A stretch of 64,000 nucleotides of DNA from Bradyrhizobium sp. CCGUVB1N3 (GTDB lineage Bacteria; Pseudomonadota; Alphaproteobacteria; Rhizobiales; Xanthobacteraceae), in NCBI RefSeq assembly GCF_024199925.1, contig NZ_JANADR010000001.1, positions 7,753,501-7,817,500 on the forward strand, given 5' to 3'. Each line of letters starts with the position of its first letter. Positions within the stretch are counted from its first letter, which is position 1. Under the pieces are notes generated by a model. The model ran no database searches. It saw only the letters and a program-made list of their open reading frames with translations, and had not been told where the DNA came from. The translations under genes were made by a program, and so were the position numbers. Shown in pieces: positions 9,699 through 18,059 of the stretch.

Positions 9699-11279
9699 TT
9701 AGTTGAGTTTAGCCGGTGCCTGGACTTCTCCCGGACGGCTCCGTCGCGGAGGAGGTGGTTCAAGCCGGCAGCAATCTGCCAGGAATGCCGCGAACGAAGC
9801 GATGTTGCCTTGTACGCTCGCGCTCTCCAATGCCTTCATATACTCGTCGCGTCTGTCGACGGGGATGATGGTCCAAGGCAGTCCTCCCGATGCCATCATG
9901 ACATTCATGAGAAAGCGTCCTGTTCGACCGTTACCGTCGGGAAGGGGATGTATGAAGGTGTAGATGAAGTGTCCGAGGACGGCTCTCACGCGCGGATCCT
10001 TCTCTTCCTTCAGGCAGTCCAGAAAGGCCTCCATGGCGTCGGGCACCGCTTCCCATGCGACCGGCGTATGTCCGGAGTTCCTGATGAAGACGAAGTGAGT
10101 GCGGTAGCCCGCAAGATTTTCGGGCTTGATGATGCCTGCCTGGACTGAAGGCTGAAAGAGAGCCCGGTACCAGTTGAGGTGCTCCCGATCGGTGATCTCG
10201 GCCGCATCCTCGCCGTTGAGCACGCGCACCACCGAGGCACGGACCAGTTGGAACGCATCCCAGTACCCCTTCGCGGCCATCGCATCCTTTTGCTTACGGT
10301 CTCCATCGCTGCCGTCAGGATCCCAATTCCCGGTCCTGACCTTCTCGATCAGGTCCTCGGTGACCGAATAGCCTTCGATGGAAAGCGAGTGATATGCATC
10401 CGAGGTGTACCGCTCATCGATTGCCGTCAGATATCCGTCGTGATCGTTGATGCGGCGCGGCTCGATCTTGAAATTCTCAAGCACCTTCTCGCGCATTTCC
10501 GCCCACATGAGGCGGACCCGCGTCATAATCGGCGGCGCGGCCCGGATGGGGAGTTGCATCGGGACCGATGCCTTGAACGGATCGGTGTCTTCCCTGACGT
10601 CGTGGCCGGCCGATGTCATTGTGGTGATGATCTCGTCGGCGGCTCGAGCATTGCCCAGCAGTCGGTACGCCCCGGCAATCCGCCCCGCCACGGCCGCATG
10701 TCCGCCCTCAAGGAGAACCTTCGAGATCGGGCTCACATTCCTCAGTGATCCGAGCACGGCGATGAGGTCGTTCTTCTGGGTCTGCCAGAAGATGGGCGCA
10801 CCAGCGCAGATAGCCTCTGGCGCCGGGAAGGTCCGCACGCCGGCGGTCTCGATCGGCGTCACCGGAAGTTGGCGCACTTTGTAAAGATAAAGAGAAGTGC
10901 CGTGGAGGAGGGCCTGTGTCTGGTTATTGGCGGACGGCGCCGCAATGACCACCTGTTTGGGAATGTTAAGATTTGCGGCCAGCAGGGGAATTGAACTTTC
11001 CGCCGAGAGGACCCAGTCGCTCTTGAAGCGCTCGTCGCAATAGGTCCGGCAGAACTCCCAGAAGGACGAATACCAGGAGGTGCTGTCGCCCGACCCTTCC
11101 TCCAGGCGCGTCATCAGGACCCATCCCTTGATGATCTCCTTCAGGAACCCGGCCCCCAGCAGCCGCTCGCGGTGAGTGCGCGAAAGCTCCTCACTTTGGA
11201 AAATTCGTCGCTTGCCACCATTGCTGAGGTTCTTCAGTTCGGTGAGGGACTGAGCGAGTTTTTCGTGGAGGGAGGGCAT
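9699..11279 (-). CDS. Fic-domain protein (probable AMPylator) with N-terminal AbiEi-like region
   Basis: This 526-residue protein has a complete Fic motif HPLPDGNGR (catalytic His444) and, earlier, the inhibitory helix motif SLSIEG (S298, E302, G303), as in self-inhibited class II Fic enzymes. The first 230 residues look like a winged helix (LSRTHRERLLGAGFLKEIIK) followed by a domain like the AbiEi antitoxin core. Such proteins are known as stand-alone Fic enzymes often near toxin-antitoxin and defence genes; the target is unknown. A four-copy 24-bp tandem array lies directly upstream. It faces the other Fic gene (6960-8543), with integrase debris and a small frame between them. Confidence 0.85.
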   Translation of the reverse strand: MPSLHEKLAQSLTELKNLSNGGKRRIFQSEELSRTHRERLLGAGFLKEIIKGWVLMTRLEEGSGDSTSWYSSFWEFCRTYCDERFKSDWVLSAESSIPLLAANLNIPKQVVIAAPSANNQTQALLHGTSLYLYKVRQLPVTPIETAGVRTFPAPEAICAGAPIFWQTQKNDLIAVLGSLRNVSPISKVLLEGGHAAVAGRIAGAYRLLGNARAADEIITTMTSAGHDVREDTDPFKASVPMQLPIRAAPPIMTRVRLMWAEMREKVLENFKIEPRRINDHDGYLTAIDERYTSDAYHSLSIEGYSVTEDLIEKVRTGNWDPDGSDGDRKQKDAMAAKGYWDAFQLVRASVVRVLNGEDAAEITDREHLNWYRALFQPSVQAGIIKPENLAGYRTHFVFIRNSGHTPVAWEAVPDAMEAFLDCLKEEKDPRVRAVLGHFIYTFIHPLPDGNGRTGRFLMNVMMASGGLPWTIIPVDRRDEYMKALESASVQGNIASFAAFLADCCRLEPPPPRRSRPGEVQAPAKLN

Positions 11280-11309
11280 TTTGAACTCCCGGGGTTCGAT
11301 AGTCTGGTG

Positions 11310-11405
11310 TTGTATTATTACAATAGTATTATGCTGAGCAATTACAATAATGATATGTCGTGCGATCTCAATAAATATATGTTGTGCAATTACAATAGCT
11401 CTCTG
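11310..11405 (-). repeat. Four tandem 24-bp repeats upstream of the second fic gene
   Basis: Four contiguous units of exactly 24 bases (11310-11333, 11334-11357, 11358-11381, 11382-11405) share the core AATTACAATA (one copy GATCTCAATA, one TATTACAATA); the first three end in AT-rich ATATG or TTATG. The array begins 31 bases before the fic start and is much richer in A and T than its surroundings. It is iteron-like and could be an operator read by the winged-helix part of the Fic protein. Confidence 0.8.
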
Positions 11406-11706
11406 GAGTAGTGGCCAATAGCCTCACCCGAGGTGGGATTCCAGGACGGTGAGACTCAAAACCGACTCTCATTTCCAACCTATCCAAAGCATCTGGGCGC
11501 CAAAACGGGGCCAACATCCAGCCGAGTCGCCCGCCAATATCACTACCTAAATACCTAAAAGTAATAGAATTTGGTCCGCAGTTGGCGCCAACACCGGTCG
11601 GAAAAAGGGGTCCCAGACGGCAGGGCGGATCAAACGGGCTCAAAATGGTATGAAAACGGATCAAAACCGGCGATTTTCCAGATCCTGCTGAGTACGCGAG
11701 CGATCC
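11406..11706. other. No gene seen
   Basis: About 300 bases with stops in all frames. The short direct repeat GGATCAAA occurs twice near 11626-11665. Nothing else is recognisable. Confidence 0.4.
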
Positions 11707-11982
11707 GCTGTCCCAGCGCCACTCGTCTGGCTCATGGACAAGGCCCGCTCTCTAGGCCTGGCCTATCGGGACAACGTCGAGATCGACGTGACCGAAACGG
11801 TCCTGGCGATCAACGATTCCTACAGCGAGTTCGGAAAGGGGTTCTATCACTACTTCTCGAAGCGGTTTTTCCGCTCTGTCGGCATCGCGCCCGAGAAGGG
11901 AACGTCGGCGACGACGTCGCGCATCGGCGAGACGATCGACGGTTCGATGCAAGCCTATCCGGTTGACGCCCATACCGGCTAG
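11707..11982 (+). pseudogene. Fragment of a DUF2235-type (T6SS-associated alpha/beta hydrolase) protein
   Basis: The frame reads LVWLMDKARSLGLAYRDNV, then INDSYSEFGKGFYHYFSKRF and IAPEKGTSATTSRIGETID. This matches the region after the hydrolase core in DUF2235 proteins, several of which are type VI secretion phospholipase effectors. The catalytic part is absent on the 5' side and the frame runs off into unrelated residues on the 3' side, so only an internal piece remains. Confidence 0.5.
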
Positions 11983-12012
11983 TGCTAGTTTCACGCCACT
12001 GGAGATGCCGCA

Positions 12013-12306
12013 ATGAACGAGACCGTTCGAAGTTCGGAAATACTGCGGCTTGCGGCCAAGTACGTGTGGTGAACGCCGCCCGATATTGTTGCGTCCGACG
12101 GAATGTCTAGACTCGTTGCTAATGTGATGGAGATGGGTACCTGGGAAGACGCCTCCGCGCTGATCGAATGCGTCGGAATTGATATGTTTGGGGAAGTTCT
12201 AAAATCTCCCCCAGTTGGCGTAGTCTCCAACCGATCGCTCGCTTTTTGGCATTATCGATTGGGCGGGCATGGAACACCACCGAAGTCGCGTCGCCGGTTC
12301 TCCTGA
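12013..12306 (+). pseudogene. AbiE-like system small partner (putative antitoxin), interrupted by a stop codon
   Basis: An ATG at 12013 opens a frame (MNETVRSSEILRLAAKYVW) that stops at a TGA (12070-12072) and resumes in the same frame to 12306 with VMEMGTWEDASALIEC and FWHYRLGG. The whole 98-codon frame resembles the small proteins encoded just upstream of AbiEii-type nucleotidyltransferases. A single nonsense change splits it. An internal ATG at 12103 could give a shortened product. Confidence 0.5.
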
Positions 12307-12321
12307 CGCTGGAATTTGCTT

Positions 12322-13008
12322 ATGGTGTTTACGCCGCGCCTCGACATTCTACCCCCTGCTCAACGCAGCCTATGGCCTCATCTCGCCGAAGTGCCTGGAT
12401 ACTTTGTTCTATATGGCGGTACGGCGATTGCGCTTCACCTCGGACATCGTCAATCCGTCGATTTCGACTTTTTTTCGGACGCTGATCTCGACGACGGACA
12501 AAAGTACAACCTGCTGAACGAAATCGCATGGCTCAAAGGCGCTCCGTATTGCAAAACGAGAAGGATACGTTGACAGTCAGCGTCAATCATATGGGCGCGC
12601 CGATCAAGGTGTCATTCTTCGGGGGCGTGAAGAGCGGTTGCGTATGTAAACCGGACAAGACCGACGACGATCGCGTCGATGTACGACTTGTTCGCACATA
12701 AGCTCAAAGTGATTCATGATCGGGCCGAAGCCAAGAATTACCAGGATATCGCTGTCATGCTTGCAAACGGGCAGAGCCTGCCGCGCGGACTAGCCGCGTT
12801 GGAGGCCCTTTTCGGGTCGAGTGTGCCTCCGATGATCACGTTGAAGTCGCTGACCTACTTCAACGACTTGAACGAGCCGTGGCGCCTTACCGACGATATG
12901 AAGTCCACGATAACGACGGCCATAAGCGGTCTCCCGAAATCCTGGGGAAGGATTTCCGTTTTCTCGCAGACGCTTTGTTGCCAGGAGTCCAAAAATCCGA
13001 AGCCATAG
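12322..13008 (+). pseudogene. AbiEii-type nucleotidyltransferase toxin, frameshifted
   Basis: The 5' part (MVFTPRLDILPPAQRSLWP, then LYGGTAIALHLGHR and SVDFDFFSD) contains the GG-x(n)-DxD nucleotidyltransferase signature of AbiEii/AbiGii toxins. It breaks near 12548. The next piece (NEKDTLTVSVNHMGAPIKVS, FFGGVKSG) is in a second frame, and after about 12660 the C-terminal part (MYDLFAHKLKVIHDRAEAKN, YQDIAVML) returns in the first. Two frameshifts make an active enzyme unlikely unless they are sequence errors. It follows the broken antitoxin-like gene by 15 bases. Confidence 0.65.
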
Positions 13009-13018
13009 TCGCAGCTTG

Positions 13019-14035
13019 ATGGATATTTTTCAGCGCGACGACCTGCCGTTCCCGCAGTCTCTGCCGGAGTTCCGGCGATTGTTCCCCGACGACGCGGCTT
13101 GCGCTGGCTACCTCGAAAAGGTCCGTTGGAAGGATGAGTTCGTTTGCCCTCATTGCGGAGTTTCCGGTTCACCATTCCGTTTCACCAACCGCCCCGGGGT
13201 CTTACGCTGCCGCAACTGCCGGAAGAATACAGGGCTAACTGTGGGCACGGTGATGGAGCGCTCGCATACGCCGCTCAGTGTTTGGTTCTGGGCAGCGTAT
13301 CTTGTCTCTAGTCAAACGCCCGGCATGTCCGCCGCGCAGTTCCAGCGCCAGATTGGATTAAAGCGCTATGAGACGGCATTCCAGATCCTGCACAAGTTGC
13401 GCGCCGGTATGGTGCGGCCGGCCCATGACCGCATCGGTGGGCGCGCCAACGAGCATGTCGAAGTCGACGAAACTTGGGTTGGCGGACGCACGCGCGGCGA
13501 AGGCCGCGGCGTCCACCACAAGACGCTAGTTGCGGCCGCTACCGAAGTCCGTCAACGTGTACCGGGGACCAAACGCGACGCACGCAGGAACGGACGCTAC
13601 GCCGGGCGGATCCGGCTCGCGGTCATTCCGGACCGTAGCGCCGGATCACTGTGCGGCTTTGTTGAACAAGCCGTCGCGCCTGGGGCGAAGGTCGTCACCG
13701 ACAATTGGTCCGGGTACGCAGATCTCACCAAGCTTGGGTATGACCATCATGCGGTCGCGGAACGGAGTGATCCGCGAGTCGCCGAGGAGCACCTGCCGAT
13801 AGTTCATCTGGTGTTCGCCAACTTGAAGACTTGGCTGATCGGCACCCACCACGGCGTCAGCCCGCAGCACCTGCAAGCCTACCTCAATGAGTTTACCTTC
13901 CGGTTCAATCGGCGATTCTATCCATTCAACGCCTTCCGATCTCTACTCGGCGTCGCCGGCGAAGTGACCGCGCCGACTTACGAAGCGCTTTATTCCGGCG
14001 AATGGCGTCACCCTACCTGTCGCAACGATGGGTGA
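13019..14035 (+). CDS. IS1595-family (ISXO2-like) transposase
   Basis: The 338-residue protein has an N-terminal zinc ribbon (CPHCG and CRNC, residues about 43-70) and an ISXO2-like DDE core: the first Asp in VEVDETWVGG, the second in VVTDNWSGY and the Glu/His region at the end (TFRFNRRFYPFNAF). The ATG at 13019 has a weak ribosome site. I looked for terminal inverted repeats in the flanks but found none that convince, so the element's ends are not given. It separates the broken AbiE pair from the CBASS operon. Confidence 0.85.
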   Translation: MDIFQRDDLPFPQSLPEFRRLFPDDAACAGYLEKVRWKDEFVCPHCGVSGSPFRFTNRPGVLRCRNCRKNTGLTVGTVMERSHTPLSVWFWAAYLVSSQTPGMSAAQFQRQIGLKRYETAFQILHKLRAGMVRPAHDRIGGRANEHVEVDETWVGGRTRGEGRGVHHKTLVAAATEVRQRVPGTKRDARRNGRYAGRIRLAVIPDRSAGSLCGFVEQAVAPGAKVVTDNWSGYADLTKLGYDHHAVAERSDPRVAEEHLPIVHLVFANLKTWLIGTHHGVSPQHLQAYLNEFTFRFNRRFYPFNAFRSLLGVAGEVTAPTYEALYSGEWRHPTCRNDG

Positions 14036-14111
14036 AAACCGAATAGGCATAGGATGAACGACCGACTAGCTCGAAACTCAGGCTCATCGTGACGAGGGGA
14101 CAGCAATGTAC

Positions 14112-14529
14112 CTAGGAATCGATCAGCAGTCCGGCCTTGTCTATGAAGGCCTCGATGGCCCCGTGCTTCCGGTCGTGCCCAGACCGACCGTCACGCAAGC
14201 CAAGCTGATCAAGCGCGAGGGGATTGGAACGACGGATCTGGCAGGACCTTATACTGCGCCGGCTGCGCGCCCTCGGGCTTGTAAAGTCGCCCGCGTCGCG
14301 TTCGCGTGACGGGATCGAACGCGTCTTCCCGGAAGATCCACGACATCGGAGAATGTGCAAGAGCAATCTCGCCCAAGTCGTCGCGAGACTGCATGCCCGC
14401 GGCAAGACCAACGAGGCACATACGAAGGGGCTTCGCGACCCGGTCGATGAAGACGCGGAATTGGCGCTTCATGCGTTGGGTTTCACGCTGCGTGACATCG
14501 GGTGGGCTGACGGGCAGTAGAGTCCGCAA
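14112..14529 (-). pseudogene. Frameshifted gene downstream of the CBASS operon
   Basis: A minus-strand frame starts near 14529, 52 bases after the JAB gene, and reads LGEIALAHSPMSWIFREDAF, then DPVTRTRRGRLYKPEG. Near 14215 it loses frame, and the continuation (IEAFIDKAGLLIDS) ends at 14112 in another. The segment is protein-like, but I cannot assign a family. Position and strand suggest that it once belonged to the CBASS transcript or to an adjoining module. Confidence 0.4.
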
Positions 14530-14580
14530 CCGCCAATGGTGGCAACAAGCGCGGACGGTTCTTTTTGCGACCTGTCCGCC

Positions 14581-15048
14581 TCACGATCGCGCCAGCTGAT
14601 GGACCAACGACCGATCACAGATCGAAACGAACATACTGTCCGGGCGCGCGGCCCTTCCCACGATCACCATGACGAAACCGTTGAGCGCATGCTGCGAGCG
14701 ACGCACGCAGTCCGAAATGTTGCGCGTATCGATGGTCGACGGTGACGCGATGTCCTCGGGATGGGTGTGCCAGCAACCGACGAAATGCAGTCCTCGCGAA
14801 AAGCTGGCATCGATTTCCGCCTTTTCCGCTTTTTCGTCGGGCCGGTACGAATAGCGCGATCTGCGGTCGGTTGGTCTCGGACCCGTCGCTTCGCAGACAT
14901 CGATGCTAGGCAGGTCGAAGCGAGCGAACAGCAGCCCGCCGGCCTCGCGGTGCCAGAATCGGGTTTGACGGTTACTGTCGAAACGCTGGAGAACCTCGGC
15001 GACGAAGCGGAGCGATTGCCCGGAGTGTCCGATATCGAAGGAGATCAC
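14581..15048 (-). CDS. cap3: CBASS Cap3-like JAB/JAMM isopeptidase
   Basis: JAB proteases of type II CBASS remove the conjugate that Cap2 places on the CD-NTase. With a GTG start at 15048 the product is 155 residues. The JAMM zinc motif is complete: Glu in HREAGGLLF, HTHP (H94, H96) and Ser104/Asp107 in SPSTID, with the required seven-residue spacing. The GTG overlaps the cap2 stop codon (GTGA), a translational-coupling arrangement; the frame is open further upstream (ATGs at 15084 and 15192), but those would overlap cap2 by 40 bases or more. It is the last clear gene of the operon. Confidence 0.85.
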   Translation of the reverse strand: MISFDIGHSGQSLRFVAEVLQRFDSNRQTRFWHREAGGLLFARFDLPSIDVCEATGPRPTDRRSRYSYRPDEKAEKAEIDASFSRGLHFVGCWHTHPEDIASPSTIDTRNISDCVRRSQHALNGFVMVIVGRAARPDSMFVSICDRSLVHQLARS

Positions 15049-16835
15049 GCCGCCAAGACTTTCCCGGCCGGTGGCCGGCCCCATGGTCGCTCGACCATCA
15101 TGCCGCCTTCCAGCGCATGAGGAACGATCTCGCGGAGCATCTCGCTCCAGCTGCCGCCCGCGGATTCGACGAACGCACGGCGCGCAAGCCACATGCGATG
15201 CGTGCTCGGTCCGATGATGCCGAGAAGACCGTCGAGCGCAGCTTGGGCGATGAGCGACGTAATGAAGCCGAGCTCGACGGGGCCGTACGGCTCGAACGCC
15301 GCGCCGCAGGCTGGTTCGTAACGGCGCGTTTCTTCCGGCCAGTGCGTGGCGACCACGTCGGGCTCGCCGGTCTCGTTCAATCCGTCACGAAGGCTCCCTC
15401 CGGACGAGGAAACGATGACGGCGTGGCCCGCGGTCGCGTGTGGTTCCGTCCAGCCGTAGACGATCGGAAACTGCCTGCCATTTGCCAGATGCCACTCGTC
15501 GAGCAAGGACTCCGCCGGCCAGTCGCCGAGAGCCGAAACAATAAGGTCGACGTGCTCCAAAGGCCCGTCGGACCGCAGCAGCAGATCCTGAACCTTGGCG
15601 ATGTAGTGCTCGACCTCCACATGTGGAAGGTCGGCGCGTATCCGCTTCGCGAGTTCGGACGCCTTGGGATAGGAGATCGATCTGACGCCGAGCGTATGGC
15701 GGCCGACGTTCGCTCCTGTCAAGCTCTGCTGGTCGACAAGAATAAGCTTCGCCACGCCCGCTCGCGTGAGACTGAGGGCGACCGGCGCGCCCACGGAGCC
15801 GCAGCCGAGCAGCGCGACGGTGGCCCCGCGTAAGGTCGCGATGCGCGGATCCTGCGCCCGCCCGTGTACCCAGGTGGGATCGACCCTGTCCACCGGAAGA
15901 CGGCCTGCCGGCTCGCTGCCGAACAGACGCCAGAGGAAGACCTGCTCAGGCACCCGAGAAGGACGAAATCCTTTGGCGAGCGGATCCCTGCCGCGAACGA
16001 TTGCGGGTCGGCTGACGACCGTCGTGGCGATTGCCGGACCGTGTTCGGTCGAGGCGCCAAGCGCGACGAACAGGCGAGGAGCGACCTCGCGCGAAAGTCC
16101 TTCGAGCAGATCGGCGACGCCGGCATCGGCGGCGAGCGCGTAAACGTCCTTTGCTGCTTTGGGATACTGGGAGGGGAGGAGCGGGGTTTCCAGCCAAACC
16201 AGCACGCCTCCTCGCGAGACCATGTCGGCCGAGTAGAGGGCAGAGTTGAAATTCTTCAGCCACCGCTGCAGCTGGCCGTCATCGTCAGCCAGGACGATGT
16301 GACTGCGGCCCTCCCATACTCTGATTGTCCGGGAAGGTGGAGCCGGCTCGACCAATGAAAGGATGGTCCGCTCCGTCCCCTTCTTGGCATGGTCCCAGTA
16401 GGTGAGAAACTCGGATTTGAAGTCGTCTTCGTGCTCGCCGCGGACGAAACCTTCGATCAGCTTGATAGCCTTATCGAGCAACACCGAGACGCCCGCGTAG
16501 GGATCGTCGACGGAAAACGTAGCGTGATCAGGCACCAGGCAGAGAACGCCGTCCTTTTCCACGTGCGGCCACGTCAGAAAGCGTGGGCGATCCACCACCG
16601 CGATCCGCGCCGGGACGGAAGGAAAGCCGGCGGATACGATGATGTCGATGCGCCGGATGCGATCGGAGAAAGGGTATTCGAACCGCCACCCTGCTGCGGG
16701 ATCATGCTTCCGGTATCTCGCCAGATCCTCCGCGCTCAACCTCGGTGGCCGCAGCCCGGCGTGCCACCAGCCGGCCTGCACCGCACCGATGGCCGATCTG
16801 AACCGCTTTGCGAGCGCGTGGTCGCCCCTAGGCAC
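15045..16835 (-). CDS. cap2: CBASS Cap2-like E2-E1 fusion (ThiF-family ligase)
   Basis: Cap2 conjugates the C-terminus of its CD-NTase to cellular partners and so primes it. The 596-residue protein has an N-terminal E2-like domain with the candidate catalytic Cys99 in KDGVLCLV. A linker domain follows, then a ThiF/E1 adenylation domain with the nucleotide motif LLGCGSVGAPVALSL and the E1 cysteine C510 in YEPACGAAF. This E2-E1 order is typical of type II CBASS. The gene overlaps the CD-NTase by 8 bases and the JAB gene by 4. It appears intact. Confidence 0.9.
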   Translation of the reverse strand: MPRGDHALAKRFRSAIGAVQAGWWHAGLRPPRLSAEDLARYRKHDPAAGWRFEYPFSDRIRRIDIIVSAGFPSVPARIAVVDRPRFLTWPHVEKDGVLCLVPDHATFSVDDPYAGVSVLLDKAIKLIEGFVRGEHEDDFKSEFLTYWDHAKKGTERTILSLVEPAPPSRTIRVWEGRSHIVLADDDGQLQRWLKNFNSALYSADMVSRGGVLVWLETPLLPSQYPKAAKDVYALAADAGVADLLEGLSREVAPRLFVALGASTEHGPAIATTVVSRPAIVRGRDPLAKGFRPSRVPEQVFLWRLFGSEPAGRLPVDRVDPTWVHGRAQDPRIATLRGATVALLGCGSVGAPVALSLTRAGVAKLILVDQQSLTGANVGRHTLGVRSISYPKASELAKRIRADLPHVEVEHYIAKVQDLLLRSDGPLEHVDLIVSALGDWPAESLLDEWHLANGRQFPIVYGWTEPHATAGHAVIVSSSGGSLRDGLNETGEPDVVATHWPEETRRYEPACGAAFEPYGPVELGFITSLIAQAALDGLLGIIGPSTHRMWLARRAFVESAGGSWSEMLREIVPHALEGGMMVERPWGRPPAGKVLAA

Positions 16836-18045
16836 TCCGACGATCTCCTTTGAGCTGCACCGCCGAACTCCTGGCTTGCGCCTCGTTGCTGACGAGGCCT
16901 TTGGACAGAACGGCAGGAGCGGCCAGACCGGCGACGGAACGCTTCTTCACGCGTTCCGCCGTTCCAACGCCCACGCCCTTCGCCAGGTGCTCCGCGATCA
17001 GCTGCTTGTTCGATAGGACCGCCGCGCGCGAAAAATCCTCGCGGGCCCGACCGAGCCACTCGAAGAATGCGGCCGCGCGCTCGGGATGCTTCTTCCACTT
17101 GTCGGCGAAGTTCTCGGACGGGTCGCTCGGATTGGCGATGACCAGACTGCCATCCTGCGACCGCTCGATGAACCGGTCCATGTTGGTGAGGATCGTGAAC
17201 AACGCATCGGATATCTTGTCTTCGCCGTTGTAGGCGTGTGCCGCGAGCGTGGTCAGGATGATCGAGATCGGGCGCTCGTCCGAGCGGGTGATGAACATGA
17301 TGTCGCGGTGTCGCTTCAGGATCATGATGGCAGACTGCAGCGGCGTCCTGACTTCATAGTCCGGAATCGGCTCCGTGCCCGCGCGCAAGCTCTTGCGCAT
17401 CAGCTCCCGCTTACGCAATTCGAAGATGACAGCCATGCGGCTGTGGAACCACTTCAGATATCCCCGCGGATTCGATCGCGGCCATGTCGGGGATAGAATC
17501 TCGTAGAAGGGGTGATCGATGTCCGTGATCGCGATCGCAGTGTCGGCGAGCGACAGGTCGAGGCCACGCGCCTTGAGCAGCACTACCTGCTCCAGCCCGT
17601 TGAGAAGCCCGGGCGTCACGTCCATGTGAAACTGTGCGCCATCGGCGTATTCGAGTCGCCAGCATCGGCGATGCTCGACGACCGGCTTGTTCATGCGCCG
17701 ATAGATCGCGTACAGCCGCATCTCGACGCCGAGACGACGCTTGAGTTCCTTCTGGGTGATCTCGCCCTTCGTGAGCTTGCGGAATTCAACGACGGCATCG
17801 ATATCGTAGTGCTCGTCATCGCTAATCGGTACGACCACGGTGCCGAGCCCGAACGATCCCTGGATGTGAACCTGAGGGTCGAATTGCCGGATGCTCGAGT
17901 CTTCGCGATTGAGCCATTCGCCCAGCGACTTGTAGCTGGTCTCCGCCTGCTCGTAGCGATACGGCGGGATCTCGAGCTCCTCGGCGAGCGCTTCGAGAAA
18001 TTCTTCGGCATCTCTGGTGATCGTGGGACGCAGGTGCACGTTCAT
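16828..18045 (-). CDS. CBASS CD-NTase (cGAS/DncV-like nucleotidyltransferase)
   Basis: This enzyme makes a cyclic nucleotide signal on phage infection. The start at 18045 follows a strong AGGAGAGG ribosome site and gives 405 residues. The catalytic pattern is complete: GS at residues 63-64 (IQGSFGLGT), DID at 81-83 (YDIDAVV) and the third Asp at 142 (FHMDVTPG). The protein ends in Ala, and Cap2-linked CD-NTases are joined through their last residue. The frame is open upstream to 18765, but that extension lies over the Cap5 gene and is not expected to be translated. Clade and nucleotide product cannot be assigned by eye. Confidence 0.92.
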   Translation of the reverse strand: MNVHLRPTITRDAEEFLEALAEELEIPPYRYEQAETSYKSLGEWLNREDSSIRQFDPQVHIQGSFGLGTVVVPISDDEHYDIDAVVEFRKLTKGEITQKELKRRLGVEMRLYAIYRRMNKPVVEHRRCWRLEYADGAQFHMDVTPGLLNGLEQVVLLKARGLDLSLADTAIAITDIDHPFYEILSPTWPRSNPRGYLKWFHSRMAVIFELRKRELMRKSLRAGTEPIPDYEVRTPLQSAIMILKRHRDIMFITRSDERPISIILTTLAAHAYNGEDKISDALFTILTNMDRFIERSQDGSLVIANPSDPSENFADKWKKHPERAAAFFEWLGRAREDFSRAAVLSNKQLIAEHLAKGVGVGTAERVKKRSVAGLAAPAVLSKGLVSNEAQARSSAVQLKGDRRSA

Positions 18046-18059
18046 AGGCCTCTCCTTTG

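Noticed and set aside
11310..11405. CRISPR array interpretation of the 24-bp repeats
   Set aside because: Units are directly adjacent without spacers and are degenerate; no cas genes are present.
12950..14110. Terminal inverted repeats of the IS1595-type element
   Set aside because: I compared both flanks and found no matching ends, so the element's limits are not stated.
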